From contig JAPFBE010000002.1 in the NCBI GenBank assembly GCA_034336665.1, positions 17,214,906-17,278,905 on the forward strand: 64,000 nucleotides of DNA. Direction: 5' to 3'. Below the pieces are notes generated by a model that was given only the letters and a program-made list of their open reading frames with translations, did no database searches and had not been told where the DNA came from. This DNA comes from Luscinia megarhynchos (lineage: Eukaryota > Chordata > Aves > Passeriformes > Turdidae). The position numbers were made by a program, and so were the translations under genes. Every line of letters begins with the position of its first letter. Positions within the stretch are counted from its first letter, which is position 1. Shown piece by piece: positions 37,701-50,179 of the stretch.

Positions 37701-38519
37701 GCTGGCATGTCGCAGCCCTGAATTTTCCAAAGATTTGGCTTTTCCCAAACTACTTATTCCTGTTGCAGACAGAAAGGCGGGGAGTTTAGATAGATGGGGA
37801 GAAATAATCTGAAATAAAATATGCTTGAAATTACCACTGGAAGCTGAAGCAAGCAGCAAAGAAGCTGTCACTGACAATCATTATTTCTAACCTTGGGACT
37901 GTAATAAAAAATCAATGAAGCAAGAGATGTCAATATTCTAGTAACAAAGATGTGATACCAGCACCCTGTCCTCCCAACATCCTAGCTGCTTATGGTAAAT
38001 ATATACAAAAGTAGAAGCATAGATGTCAAAATAGAAACACTTTGCTCTTTCCAGAAATATCCTATCATTTTGGGACAACTGCTTGCATTGCTTGCAGGAG
38101 AGGATTTTCAAGGAGAAGTGAACCAAAACAGTATTTTTTGACACTGAGCTGCAAATTCTTTGAAGAGCACAGTGACTCTTGTCAAATGCAATTTTTAAAA
38201 CACCAAAACACCTTGACTGTTTCACTTCCTTCCTGCCTGCGTCCCAAACACGGATATGCAGTATTTAAATCCCTCACACATCTTGTCGTTGACTACCTCG
38301 CCATGAAGATACAGTTCGAACTGATACGGGCTAACAAAGAAACCCCTAAATAAATCTCCTGATTTTTATCAGTGCGTTTTAATGAACTTCTATGTTTAAT
38401 TAAAAACAAACACACCCAAAGAAGAAAATGAGCTTTTAGAAAATCCATAGCTTCCTTCCCTTACTTTACTCATCAGCATGATAGAAGGCCATCCTACGCT
38501 ATTTAGTAGGTTTGACAGT
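37701..38519. other. non-coding DNA between CpG blocks
   Basis: AT-rich sequence with a 103-codon plus frame (38042-38353) and a 95-codon minus frame (37938-38225). Neither shows a domain I know. A regulatory role by position is possible, but I see nothing definite. Confidence 0.5.
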
Positions 38520-38845
38520 GACCGCTGCTGCAGCCGGGCAGGCTCTCTCAGGCCTCGCCGACCCCAGACGAACTAAAATGGTTTTCATTCGCATTTTTTG
38601 ATGGCTCTTCCGTAAGCCAGAAGCCCACCGGGGCGGACAGCCTGGCAAGCCGGGCCGTGGCGCTGGGTGTCCTCACGCCAGCAGCGGGCTGCAGGCCCAT
38701 CCTGCTGCTCCGCTTTCCAGAAGAGATCGCGCAGGGCGAGCGGCGGGCAGCTTTGCCCATCCTCTCTATCATTTTAATATTAGATTTTATTCCGCGCTGC
38801 AGAGCAGGCCGGGCCGGGCCGGGCCCGCGCGGGTGGCGGTGTTGA

Positions 38846-38860
38846 GGCGCCACCTACCGG
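38846..38860 (-). promoter_or_regulatory. candidate CTCF binding motif
   Basis: Read on the minus strand, the sequence CCGGTAGGTGGC (38860-38849) agrees with the published CTCF core CCASYAGRKGGC at 11 of 12 positions, followed by GCC. It sits immediately next to the (GGC)6 run inside the CpG island, a common setting for CTCF. Occupancy is not shown by sequence, and a GC-rich island makes chance matches more likely. Confidence 0.4.
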
Positions 38861-38877
38861 GCGGCGGCGGCGGCGGC
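38860..38877 (+). repeat. (GGC)6
   Basis: Six GGC units within the CpG island. Such repeats are typical of 5' untranslated or promoter sequence. Confidence 0.9.
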
Positions 38878-39110
38878 CCCTCAGCGGGGCGGAGGTGGGG
38901 CCGGGGGCGCCGGGCCCTGCCCGCACGCACGGACACTGCCCGAAACAAATAAACACATCACCCCTTTATTTGAGCACAGAGACCCCCGAGCCCTTCTGCC
39001 TGGCCGCGGGGCCCGGCAAAGGTCGGAGGCTCCGCCGCGGACAAGGCGGTTCCAGCTTTAATTGCTTCCATTCGGCCTCAGCCCGGGGTGGGCGCGACAC
39101 GGACGTAAGC

Positions 39111-39260
39111 GAATGTGTCCTGACCACAGGAAGGAACAGTGTTAAACGTTTTAATTACACGGGGAGCGAAACAAAGTAAAAGCAGAACAATGAAGAGCAA
39201 ATGTAAAGAAAGGGAAGCTAATTAATGGAACATTAACGTAAGAATGTAATGCGAGCGGGC
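39111..39260. promoter_or_regulatory. homeodomain-site-rich flank of the CpG island
   Basis: Several TAAT-core sites are clustered: TTTTAATTACAC (39149-39160) and CTAATTAATGG (39218-39228). TTTAATTGC (39057-39065) lies just inside the island edge. A TGACCACA word at 39121-39128 resembles a RUNX site. Mixed CpG-containing and TAAT-containing sequence next to a CpG island is typical of conserved elements near developmental regulators. That is an inference from motif content only. Confidence 0.3.
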
Positions 39261-42200
39261 TGAATCTGTTTTGCAGCATGAAAGGAAGGAGAACAGTGCT
39301 ATTGTCCTGGAAAGAAGTGAGCTGAGCCTGGCTCCCAGCAACTCCGGGCTGTCCTGGCTCTGAGCGGGTTGTTCCCGCTGGAGAGATGCTTTCTTCACAT
39401 TCAGCATCTTCAGGGAGCTGGGAACCAGCTATCTAGCCTTGAAATCCATAGAAATGCTAGGTATGCAGCCATTCATCTTGATCGTTTAATCTCCACTGGC
39501 AAAGTGTAGCTCGGGGTATACTCTGAACTATCCTTGCCACTTGTCACAGACCTGTGTAGTTGCCAGGTCACCATTTCTAGCACATACTACATTTGGTTAT
39601 TCTTATATATATATTATAAAATGTGGGTACTTCATGAGGGTCAAGTTACCCTTGGTAGCCCCTGAGGTCAGAGTGAAGAAGAAGCTGTGCTAATGATATA
39701 TGGATATAAATCTAATGTACTGACAGCACCAATGTGCTGGTTCTGTAGAACATGCTAATATGATTGTGGACATAATAATGTGATGATAATGCCAAAATTT
39801 GCCTTCTGCTCTTTAGTGGGGAAGAGCCACTCTCTTCTACTGGCCTGCTGACAGAGGGAGCCCAGGGTGGCCACCTGGCTGGTTTAACTGCTCAGCATTG
39901 GATCACAATGCTGTCAGGAATAAGTAACTTTCCTTAAAGGGCCCCCTCTAAAGTCTGTTCAGGTTTCAGGTAAACTCTTTCCTGTTCCAGGCCTCTTTGG
40001 TTTTCCCACAATTAGTGTGAGGCATTGCAACATATATGCATGAACAGAAGAAATGGAGTTCAGGTTTATTATTTATTATATCCTTTGCTTATTTGTCCCA
40101 AATGCTGTCTCAGCTTGTATGACAGCTGGTGCTGGGATGAAGTTTTCATTACAGTCCCTGAACTTTAGCCAAGTTTTCAGACCTGTTGATGACACTCCAG
40201 AAAACACAAAAGAATCAAAGTGTTTTCAGCAGAAAGCATTTACGGTGTCATGAGATACATATTTTAACCAGAAACTTGCAATTCCTGGCAGACTGTGACT
40301 GGTTTAGTTAAGCTTCCATAAATCAAAGAGCAATGCACAGACTATGAACATCAAAAACATCAGAATCCCACAGACAGGTATGTCAGTGCCTGGCAGCTTT
40401 GGACAAAATTTGCAAAAAGGCATCAAAGAGCTTCTACTCAACATTTAGAATTTAATGTAAATCATAGTCATCCTAGTGGGGGTTTCGCAATTGCCTTTAC
40501 TAGGAGGCAAAGTCATCCTTCTGTGGGGTGGCAGGAAGAAAGAAGAGTCATCCTTAATATGAAAGAGTGTCCTAATATATTCTGCAGTCACTTGTTTTTT
40601 GTGTTGTTTCTTAAAGCAGCTAACTACCTAGAATCACTATGTAGGTATACAAGCAAGTCAATAAAGCAAGCAATATGTTATTTCATAGTTGTTTTTTTAA
40701 TCATCTTAATATGCTTTTATGTAATGCATGTTCATAGCAAATGCACTACAGATTTGAGAAAGTGTTGCTAGTGAACAGTGAGATGGTAAAGAATAGAAAA
40801 GTGTACTTGGTTAAAGTTATATCATAGTTTTCCAAATTTCATTGTAATGTTTAGACCTGAATGTTTTCTACTAAATAGTAGGACCTTTTCCAAATGCCAC
40901 TTCAGGGAAAAGTTTATGCAATGGATGGATCAAAGCTTAAAGTCTCAAGTCTTCAGGTTTTGAATTTTGTCTAAGACCTAGGCAAGGATCAAAATAACCT
41001 TTCCCCAAATCTAAAAAAAATTACAATTTTAAAAGCTGACTGTTGCCAAACTTAATAAAATTTTAAATCCAGAAACATATGTAGTTCTGATTCTTTTAAC
41101 ATTATCACCCTAATAAAGTGTGTCTGGATATGGGAGGAGTATGTAAGCATTAACTTTTCTGTGTCTACCATCTAGTAGTTTATTGCATTATGGATACCTA
41201 TATTGTGTAGTACTCTATGTAAAACTTCATTAAAATAAGCCATTGATCATGGAAACCAGAGTGAATATGGATTTTTTTCTGTTTCTACTAGAAATCTTAA
41301 TCCAGCAAAATTAATGTACCACCGCAGAAGGCCTATGTTTACTCTTCTGCTCTACATCTTCTAACCATATTTATAGTCCATTTGAGAAATGAAGCTAATT
41401 AACACAGCCCTTGAGTTTTCCATTCCATCATCAGGATGAACAAAGGATGGTGTGTAAAACTATTTGGAATTATGGCTTTTCAGGAACATTTCTTCTGACT
41501 CAGTATTAGAGGATATGCCAGTGAAAACAGCTGTAAGATGAGACAGAACTTGGAATCTGTTCCTCAGAGGTTTTACCTGCCTCACCTTGTACTATCCTAG
41601 TATCCACAAATTTTCACCTCAAGCCACCCAGTGGAAGATTGTTTTTGTCATTCCTCTTTTCCAGGAGTACTTGAGAAGATTGCAGAGGCCAGGCCAGTTA
41701 TCCTGATGGCAAATAGAGAAAATCCGTGTGCATTTCAGAGGAGTCTAAATGGGAGCATATCTGAAATCTACAGTGCATTGCATCAATGGTGCTGGGTCAA
41801 AGCTTTTGGGCCCAATGCTCTCTTGCATGTAAATACAGAAGTGCTTGCAAAAAAGGGAAAACTTTCATCCTGGAGCTGATCATGTACATAAGCAGTAATT
41901 CCAGTCATCCCTGGAAGACCCTGTGGTATCAAAGCCTTCCTTCTGGAGTGCATCACACTTTGTTCTTCACTGAGGGCAGTTTTTTACAGTATTCAGGCAC
42001 ACATATAGCTGGTAGAGCAGAGGGCTTGGCATCACTTCACTGCAGGCAACCCAGCCCTAACAAGAGGCTCTCTAGACCCCACTAGAAACAAATTGGTTTG
42101 CATTTTCCTTGGTATGTGCTCTGTACCATAACGTTGTCACAACCTCAAGCAATGGAAGTGCAGCACTGATGGAAGCTCTGCAATGGCTGTGTGGAGGGTA

Positions 42201-43600
42201 ATGAAGTGTCAGCAGTAAGAAGCAGGAGACATGCATGAAAATACTCATCTCTGGCCTCATCTGGTAGGATTGATGCATGAACATAGTAGACGAAGGACAT
42301 ACTAAGCAGGCAAGAGACAAGCAAATGTCTCATCAATAGCTGATATGTGTGACATCTTCTTTTGGAACACAGATGAGCAGAAGTTACTCAGAAATAGTTC
42401 CCAGCATTAGGGATGCAAGTAACAGCAGGTAAACTGTAGCAAACTATGCAAACTTTGGTGGTTAAACTTGCTTCAAGTCCAGAAAAGGTAGAAAGACTAG
42501 AGAGTGTTACCTGCTGCAAAAGTATGTCTGTGGTGTTCATGGTTTTCTCTCAAATGGGACATTGACTCTTGACCATTAGAAAATGTCTGTTTTCAGCCTA
42601 GGACATCTTCTGAAACTGCTCTGAGGCTACAATATTGAGGAAAAATAACAGATTTCCAAATCCATTTTACCATCCATCTCACATCTTTTAGTGATGGGGA
42701 ATAAATACAAGGGATTCAGTGAAGGTGAACATATTTTTAATACTTTTTATTAAAGTGCCACCTCCATTCATATGAATGAAATTTAGCAACAAGATGTGTG
42801 TGTATTTGCCTTTGTGTCCATATATTTAAATAAGGTATCCTGCAAGAGGGATACACTGAATGGGCTTTCCAAGATCATTAATAATTCAGTATGGTATCAA
42901 GACCAAAAATCTCAAGTGATTATCACAAATAAAGATTCCAACCTTTTAGGTTTTTAATGCACTAGGAGCAATTTTATCTGTACATATGATTTCTTTCCAA
43001 TTTCTTAATGGAATGTTGTAATGTGGATATTTTACAGAAAAATCAGGATATGGAAAAGACCTGCTTTGAATGGTATTAACTTAAAAGTTTCCAGAGTTTG
43101 TTTATAGAGATCTGAAGGGATTTTGAATGCAATGCAGTTTTTCAGAGTAAATAAAAGGTACCTCTTAAATGATATTGGCAACTGGCATTGCCCATATATA
43201 GGGGCACTCCATTGACATCTCCATTGGAATGACCAATAATTTTCAAAATGCAAAAAAGTCCTATATGCCAAATACTCAGTATCTTAGCAAAATTTAATAC
43301 AGAACTGAAAGCCTTTTTCGGGGAAAAAAATTAAAATAATGTGTACAAAATCTGGGGCAACTTTGGAGTTTCTCCTTTAGTGTAGAAGTAATAGCAATGG
43401 GAGAAATAACCTGGGGAGAAAATAGATGTACGGATAGAATGTAAATTAAGGACATAGTGATGAAAGCATGTCTTCGTGTTTTATATGGTTCTAATGAAAG
43501 ACAATTGCTAATAAGAAGTGACTGGTTAAATTGTGTCAATGACCAATCCTATTCTGCATGTTCTGCTGAAGCCAGGCACCCTCTGAGGACAGCTGGAGCT
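39261..43600. other. unique non-coding DNA
   Basis: No gene, RNA or transposon recognised. The longest frames are 99 codons (41786-42085 plus) and 82 codons, with no domains. The CpG-poor, AT-rich character of the rest of the window resumes by about 39.4 kb. Confidence 0.6.
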
Positions 43601-43614
43601 CAGCCAGAATGTCA

Positions 43615-43632
43615 TGACCATGGTCAAGGTCA
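43615..43632. promoter_or_regulatory. candidate nuclear-receptor element
   Basis: A 12-bp perfect palindrome TGACCATGGTCA (43615-43626) overlaps TCAAGGTCA (43624-43632). The latter is the canonical extended half-site bound by oestrogen-related and NR5A-type receptors. The palindrome holds two GGTCA half-sites in everted arrangement. Motif match only. Confidence 0.25.
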
Positions 43633-45109
43633 TAGATCCTCATGCGCCAAGCAATACAGTCTTTTTCCTAATCTTTACAAACTCTTTTTTTTTTTGTTCC
43701 GTGGGGAAACAGACTGGAATATACTCAGTTAGACACTGTTAGTATTTTTAATCCTTATCTCCTTTTGATATAAAAATAAAGCTACCAGTTATTTTTTCTT
43801 TCATTATTAAGCCCTTGGTTTTTACAAGGATTTCAGAACTTGGCCTAGATTAGAAACAAAAATAGTAAGAGCTCCTTTTCACAAGAAATAAGATTTAAAG
43901 GTATTAGGGGGCATATGCCCTCCTTTTTAGCAATCAGCAAGGGGAGTTCTTTTCTTCTGACCCTGAAAAAATCAACTACAGTAGTTCAAAATATGTTTTT
44001 ATGGTTTATTTTTGTAAATGCTGTTTGTAGTAATATTCCATTAACACACATACACACGAGTCCTTTCACAGCCTTTTTCTGGCTAAGATTTGTCTTGCTA
44101 TGAATAGTTGGTAGGCAGCCCAGTGCAGGGAGATTGGACTGAATGTTGAGACAGGTGTATTTTTGGCTCAGCCAGCGCCCCAGTATGTAATTGTAGTCTC
44201 TACATCAGTTTTTCCTTCTACCCTAGTTTTTCTGTTCTACTTGAACAAAAGCTTTGAGTTCTAAGGCATGACATCTCACTATGTATTTGTAAGCAACCAT
44301 ATCCAAAACAATGGTTTGTACTTGAATTCTTAAGCTCTATTAACATTGAAATAACAGCAGTCTTTCAATGGTTGCCTCTTCAGAGGAGTTGGGCAGCTTT
44401 GACATCATGCTTTAATATTAAATTGGGCTTTGTTTGGAGCTGTAGCAGTCAGGAACAAACTATTATGTGTGGGCATGTGAGTGCAGGAACAAATGGAAAT
44501 GGCTGCATCCAGGACTCTGGAAATCATTATGTTCATGCCATCGCAGGCTACTACATTGCACAGTTCTTTCCAGAGTCAGAGCCTCAGTTTGAAGGGCCAT
44601 TAGACTCTCCAGATTTTGCAAAAACCAAAACCTGGTTATTTTTTGGAGGTTCCTGATGGTTGCTACATCCTGAACCAGTGCCATTGCTGAAGGTTCAGTG
44701 GCCTCATCACTCTCCAACACTGATGCTGGCCAGTTCCTTTTCATTCCTTGGTGCTGGCAAGAATGTTCTGATGCAAGACTAAATCTCTGTCCTCAGTGAG
44801 AGTGTTTTTTGGAAAAGGATGAAGTGCCAGACAATATCAGACTAGGCCCACGGCTCAACTATTGTAGCACCTGCTCTCTGGTTTTCTGGCATGGAAGTAG
44901 TTCTCATCTTGATCTCTAATTTAGAAGAATTAAATGCTCACACCCAGATTTGTGTGGTTTAATCTGCCTTTCAGAAGAAAAGTGAAATAGTTTTGCATAT
45001 TTTTATTACTGTTCAGAGAAATTTCCTCTTCACATTCCATGTCTTCTGGGCTTCATTGCCTAGGCACATGTCAATCTGAGGTGCATTTTTTATCTTGCAA
45101 TTCAACAAA
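43633..45109. other. unique non-coding DNA
   Basis: No gene or repeat recognised. Frames of 91-94 codons around 43457-43732 and 44372-44744 are open on one or both strands without known domains. Confidence 0.6.
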
Positions 45110-45400
45110 GGCCTTCCTTCTCCTTGCAGTGAGACACAGTTAACTCTTCCCAGCCTTTCTTATGAATAGACACTATGTTCCCTAGTCTAATTTTAAAGGT
45201 GTAAATTTATTTCCTCATTAGATGTTTGAATTACCTGAGGCTCATTTATCATGATCCTCTTTCTTAAATATTCTTTAATGCTGCAATATCCTTTTGAAGT
45301 ATATAACCATATACCACAGATGAGATCAGGCATTGCTAGTGATTTATGTAATGACATTCCATTACTTCCCATATTAACTGTCCATTCCAATCTCTAATTC
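45110..45400 (-). mobile_element. decayed CR1/L3-type LINE, C-terminal ORF2 fragment
   Basis: The minus strand from 45351 encodes LHKSLAMPDLICGIW, then YTSKGYCSIKEYLRK. This corresponds to the segment after the reverse transcriptase palm in CR1-type LINEs, where the family pattern is 'LYKALVRPHLEYCVQFW' then 'Y.KDIE.LERVQRRA'. At DNA level the plus strand shows 'gctgcaatatccttttgaag', the antisense of the 'aaagatattg.agcatt' block typical of CR1 and L3. A 65-codon frame (45193-45390) survives through it. It is heavily diverged and truncated on both sides, so it is an inactive relic. Confidence 0.7.
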
Positions 45401-45750
45401 ACCCTGCTTGGGTTTGCCAAGCAAAATGGTAATATTGATCATTGCTTTTACTAGCAATCGTCTGCATCTTTTTTGTGTCTCACATAGTCATTATTAAAGG
45501 CAGCAAACGAGGCCTAATGAGTTTCAGAAAGCCCAGTTTGTAAGTTGTAGTCCTTTTTTTGTGCAGGCATGAAGAGTTGGCTTGTCCACAGACTCAGTTT
45601 AGATGCACAAGACTAGATAACTTGCAAAAAAATTTCGTTCAGACAAGCTTGACAAGTGACCTATGAAAACACTTTTCATGACCAAATTCCCTGAATCTAA
45701 ACCACACAACACTTTTTGCTATGCCTTCCCCATTGGTATTCCTCAGAAAC

Positions 45751-45769
45751 TATATATATATATATATAT
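45751..45769. repeat. (TA)9 microsatellite
   Basis: About 9.5 perfect TA units. Confidence 0.95.
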
Positions 45770-47873
45770 TTAATGTGGACAATCGTAGCAGATATGTTTT
45801 CTTTGCTTCTCTTCCTGCACTCCCGTCTTTACAATGCAGCAAATTCACAAGTAAATAAAGTAATCCCACTAGTGTCTGCTCATTGGCTCCTAGACTTTAA
45901 TGGCCATTTCCTTACCTTACATGGACATGAGGAAAGCTGTGCAAATTGCCTCCAGTTGATGAAATGCAGCAAAAACATGAAAGACCAACAGAAAGACTAG
46001 TTTACCACTAGGCTGGAAAAGACAGCTACCTTACTTTTGTATTGAAAAAATGTGTATGCCTATAATCCACAAAAATAGACTAGCTAACTTGCTCTGGAAC
46101 TTCCCAAAAATGTTCTCACACCAAGCATCCATATATGAAGGATTCTGGTTGCTTCATATTTGAATTCCTGAGCTTACGCTTTGGTCTTCTGGGACAACTG
46201 GGCACAAGCCCAAGAGCCTGGCATTTTCTCCCTCTTCCCACATCCAGATAAAAAGCAACTGGGTCTCCAGTCTTGCCCTGGAGACTCTTAGCTGTTCTGC
46301 ATGTATGAAAAAGTGAGTTCCAAAAAACAAACTGATAGAAATAAGCTATTTTGCCAACTGTGCATAAGAGTTTTTTTGCACAGTCAGCTGTGTGATGTGG
46401 GTGCATGCCTGCCTACAGAAACGTGAGCTTGAGAGTTGTAGACCTAGCTGTTAAAAAGGAAGAGTTAAACAAGAAAAGCTTTTCAGACCTCACACTTTTT
46501 TTCGTAATCATAATGTGGTTGGCTTCTCTGGAGAAACAGAACTATTTTCCTCTTTCTCCTCAATGGTTAAAACTACACTTCTTGGGAAAGACTAATAAAA
46601 TGAACAATAGAACCCTGGAGCCTGCAGAGCTTGGGTCCAGTTCGTACAAAGAGAAAACAAAAAAAACCCAAAAAAGGCTGACTTCTTAAATTTTGCCACA
46701 ACAACCTCATGCCTAGAACCACAGGAGGAGGTCCACACATAGCTTGGCCATTAATTGCAATTTTTGCATCCTTTTGGTTGTATTTTTTGATGAGAAGAGC
46801 AACTAGAGAAAATCAGAACAGAGAGTTGGGTATCATTGTGAGTAACTTCTTGCTTTCCCTGGTCGTCTCGGGGAGTGGCAGCCCCTGGACTTATTTCTGC
46901 AATTTCCGGAATATTTTCCATGAAGTGCTGACTTGCAGTCTGCAGTCTGTATCACTTAGAGCAATATTCAGCATCACAAAGGATCAGATCCCATAGCAGA
47001 ATCCAGCCAATCTGGACTTACAACTTGTCAGCAGTAATCCACTGTGAGCAAGGTGACAGAGTACCAAAGATCAGCATGGCTGGATGGTTGGCTCATGTGT
47101 CCCACATTTTTGAGGACACATGTATGGCTGTGTGTTACATTAATATGCTCTGACTTAGTCTTATGATAAAGAACTATCAGCCTCCTTCAATAAATTCATT
47201 GTGGTCGAGTGCTCACCGATTATCTGTAGGAGTGCAAATACAGCTGTTTGTTGGACATGGGACTCTCTGTATTGTCAAATGCATTATTAGCTAATTTATA
47301 GCAGGAGAATCTTTACCTCCAGTATGTGATGCACCTCATTCGAACCTATTTTGCACCTATTCTTGCTTGCACTGGGTAATGGGTAATACTGTGTGTGAGC
47401 CAGAAAGAACTGCTCGATTTTCATAAACATAGAGAGCTTCCAAGAGTGGCAATTAAAAAAAGAAATATGCATAAATTATTTTCTAATTTCTTACTGGTAA
47501 ATGCAATGTATTTCATATTGATTAACAAAGACACAATGCCCATGAAATCCTACAAAATCATTTTTTTCCCCTATCATGTTTCAGAAGATAAATTTCCTTA
47601 ATACTTAGTGTTAGAAACAGCTCAAAAATGAGACATGACAGTCTTAGAAATCCTAAAGAACCAAATATGAATTTCTCCAAAGGGATTTGATTTCAGTTTC
47701 ATATTCAGCATTTTTTCTTACTGGTTTATTTGGAGCATATAAAAGTATTAATTTATTGCTGCATTTAATATGGAGTGTGATGAGTAGCTGGATTTTGAAC
47801 CAACTTGTCATTGCTGAAAATTTCAGGGCCACTTCTTCAATACTCATTGAAATTTTTAGTTAAACAATGACAG

Positions 47874-47894
47874 ATATATATATATATATATATA
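47874..47894. repeat. (AT)10 microsatellite
   Basis: About 10.5 perfect AT units. Confidence 0.95.
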
Positions 47895-50179
47895 GCAAAC
47901 TAGCAGTCGAAGAAAAGCACACCTTATGTCAATGAAATAGTGTATTACATCACCTTCTTGTGGGGACAGAAATTACCACTATTAAAGAAACCACTCAAAT
48001 TTTTCAGGTTTAAGTCAAAGATGTGCGAGAAGCCATATCTTTCCTTTTCCACCTAGAGGCCACAGGATATAGGAACATGCTCCAGTCTCATAGGTAGAGG
48101 TTCAGATCAGAAGGAGGGAGGCCAGGAAGAAACAATGAGAATTGCAAGGAACTCAGAGCACATGGGATGTAATGAAACACTGGTGGTAAAAACATCTTCC
48201 CATGTCCACTAAAGATAAAGGAAAAAAAATATTTCAAGTAAGAGCGATTTAGGTTTAGATTTCAGGTAAAAAAATTCTAGTGATATAAGTAATGAAACCA
48301 GAATATATTGCCAAGAGAAACTGTTAAATTTCATGTATCAGTCAAGATTTTTAAAATTCATTGAGAAGCTGCTTTTGTGTTTGACTAGTTATTCCCATCA
48401 GAAAGGTGGAAGGGCCAACCAGATGTTCCAAAACACAGGATCCTACTATGAAGTCTATTTTCTATATTTCTGTTATAGATTTTTTTTATTTTTTATGGTC
48501 TGGGAGTAAATTAACCAGCTTTAGACCTGAAGTCTTACTTTTTTCACATTTTCCTGTTTCCTTTTTAATTTTTTCTTTTCTGTTTTTTCCTTCTGGATCC
48601 ATTGAAAAGTGAATGTTTTTTGTCTCACTGCCAGACTAAGCCTCTTCCACACTAAGCCTCTTCCTCTTTCTATAATCTTTCTTCCACATCTGTGAAAAGC
48701 TACTCTACTTCTTGTGTGTTTCCAGAGTACATCCCTGCAAAGTTATACTAAACTATTGTTTGATTATGCATTGGAATCACCCAGTTTTCAATGACAGAAA
48801 TAATCCTGTTCCTGCAGAAAATATCGAGATTTGTTCCCAGCTTCTGATCCTCAAGTTAGCAGAAGCAAACTTCTTATTATATGCAGCTTTGGTCACATGA
48901 ACTCAGCAGTTAAAGAGGATTTTCAGTCACTGAACTGCTGTGAATTTTTTTTTAGGAACCAGGCCTGTACAAAAGCTTGAAGTTACTTGCTGTTCTTCCA
49001 AAAGACCTCAGAAGTTTTGTTACACATTTCAGGAGCAGTAGGACTACTTCATTGTACTGGGAAAAGATTATTTACCCTCCTTTTTTTTTTTTTGCTTTGC
49101 ATGACAGTTCTCATAGAATACTAAATAATGCCAGCAGGATTTAAAATTGAATTCAGAATTATTTTAATTACCTTAAATGTTTTACTTTTTTTTTCAAACT
49201 AAATGCATAAATAGGATCTGCTCAAACATGCCTAGCAGGAGGCATTTAAATGCCTCATGCAGATAGGCTGTTCCCTGCTTCCTTGTTTGGTTTGGTTTTC
49301 CCTTTCTTGTTTAAAAGAATCCAGTAGTGAATGAATGAAACATAATTATGCAAATATGATAAATCCAGTTGACAGGCAGGATGCAGGCAATGCTAAAGCA
49401 AAACTGGTAAGCTGAGGGCAACATCTACATTTCATTATTTATTAGGGGCCAGATATGAAAAGGCATTTGAGCACCCAGAGAGACAGCCAGTCAGTAATAT
49501 TTACAAAAACACCTCAGCGAATGAGGTGCATTATTCCTGTGCAGTTTTACTGGTGGCAATGTGGGGAAATTACTGGGGGAAATTAGTAAGCAGTGGGCTT
49601 CCAAATTAATCTACTTTATGAGTCAGCAATCTTATGTGTTTCTCCGAATGCAAATCCCAAGTGCAAAACAAGTGTCATGCATGCATCTACACTCTCGGTT
49701 TTTTAAATTACTCTATGCTATATGTAAGAAAAGAACATTTTGTGCAGTATATAGAAACTCTACTAGTGACAGTTTTACCAGTTCATATTGAAATGCTGCA
49801 GGAAATTATAGATCATGAGATGTAATTTCAGTGGTAAACCCAAAAGTTGTTTCCAAGTCTCTGCAAAGGTGTGTCATAAATCTGGTCAAAGAGAACATGA
49901 CAAAGAACTTACATAGTTAGCATTTTTCTCCTGCAACAACTGGAGAAAAACTGAAAAAAAAAAAATTTGAAAATGACACTGTTGTTTCTATGTGCTATTT
50001 ATGAAAGACATTGCTTCTGACACAGCTACTTATGGATGCTGACCTTTGTAAAGGAATAAGGATACAAACCTTCCGTATGTTGAGGTAGATTGGCCGTTAT
50101 GAACGAGTGGAGGATTCCAAACAAAATAAACTCTAAAATTTGTCAGTTTTAGCAGTTTACTATAAAACTCACATGACAA

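Larger units (their letters stand above)
38520..39110. promoter_or_regulatory. CpG island, probable promoter or regulatory element
   Basis: This is the only stretch in 64 kb where CpG is common. It includes GGGCC repeats at about 38808-38826, a CGCGCGGG core, (GGC)6 at 38860-38877 and many GCGG and CCGC words. In vertebrates such islands usually mark promoters of housekeeping or developmental genes, or of non-coding RNAs. No open frame here is convincing: the 101-codon minus frame (38548-38853) and the 94-codon plus frame (38895-39179) match nothing I know. The direction of transcription and the target gene cannot be decided from this window. A near-consensus CTCF motif lies inside at 38846-38860, and homeodomain-type sites flank it downstream. 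Confidence 0.8.
45401..50179. other. unique non-coding DNA with small TA microsatellites
   Basis: No gene is supported. Frames reach 96 codons without recognisable domains. Short (TA)n runs lie at 45751-45769 and 47874-47894. A 14-bp tandem pair (actaagcctcttcc) is at 48635-48664. T13 is at 49081-49093, and A12 near 49953-49964. Confidence 0.6.

Noticed and set aside
38548..39179. Open frames of 94-101 codons in the CpG island
   Set aside because: Open frames are expected by chance in GC-rich DNA; neither has a known domain or clear splice context.
48044..48063. CTCF-like 'ccacctagaggcca'
   Set aside because: Only about 9 of 12 consensus positions agree in the best register, close to background.
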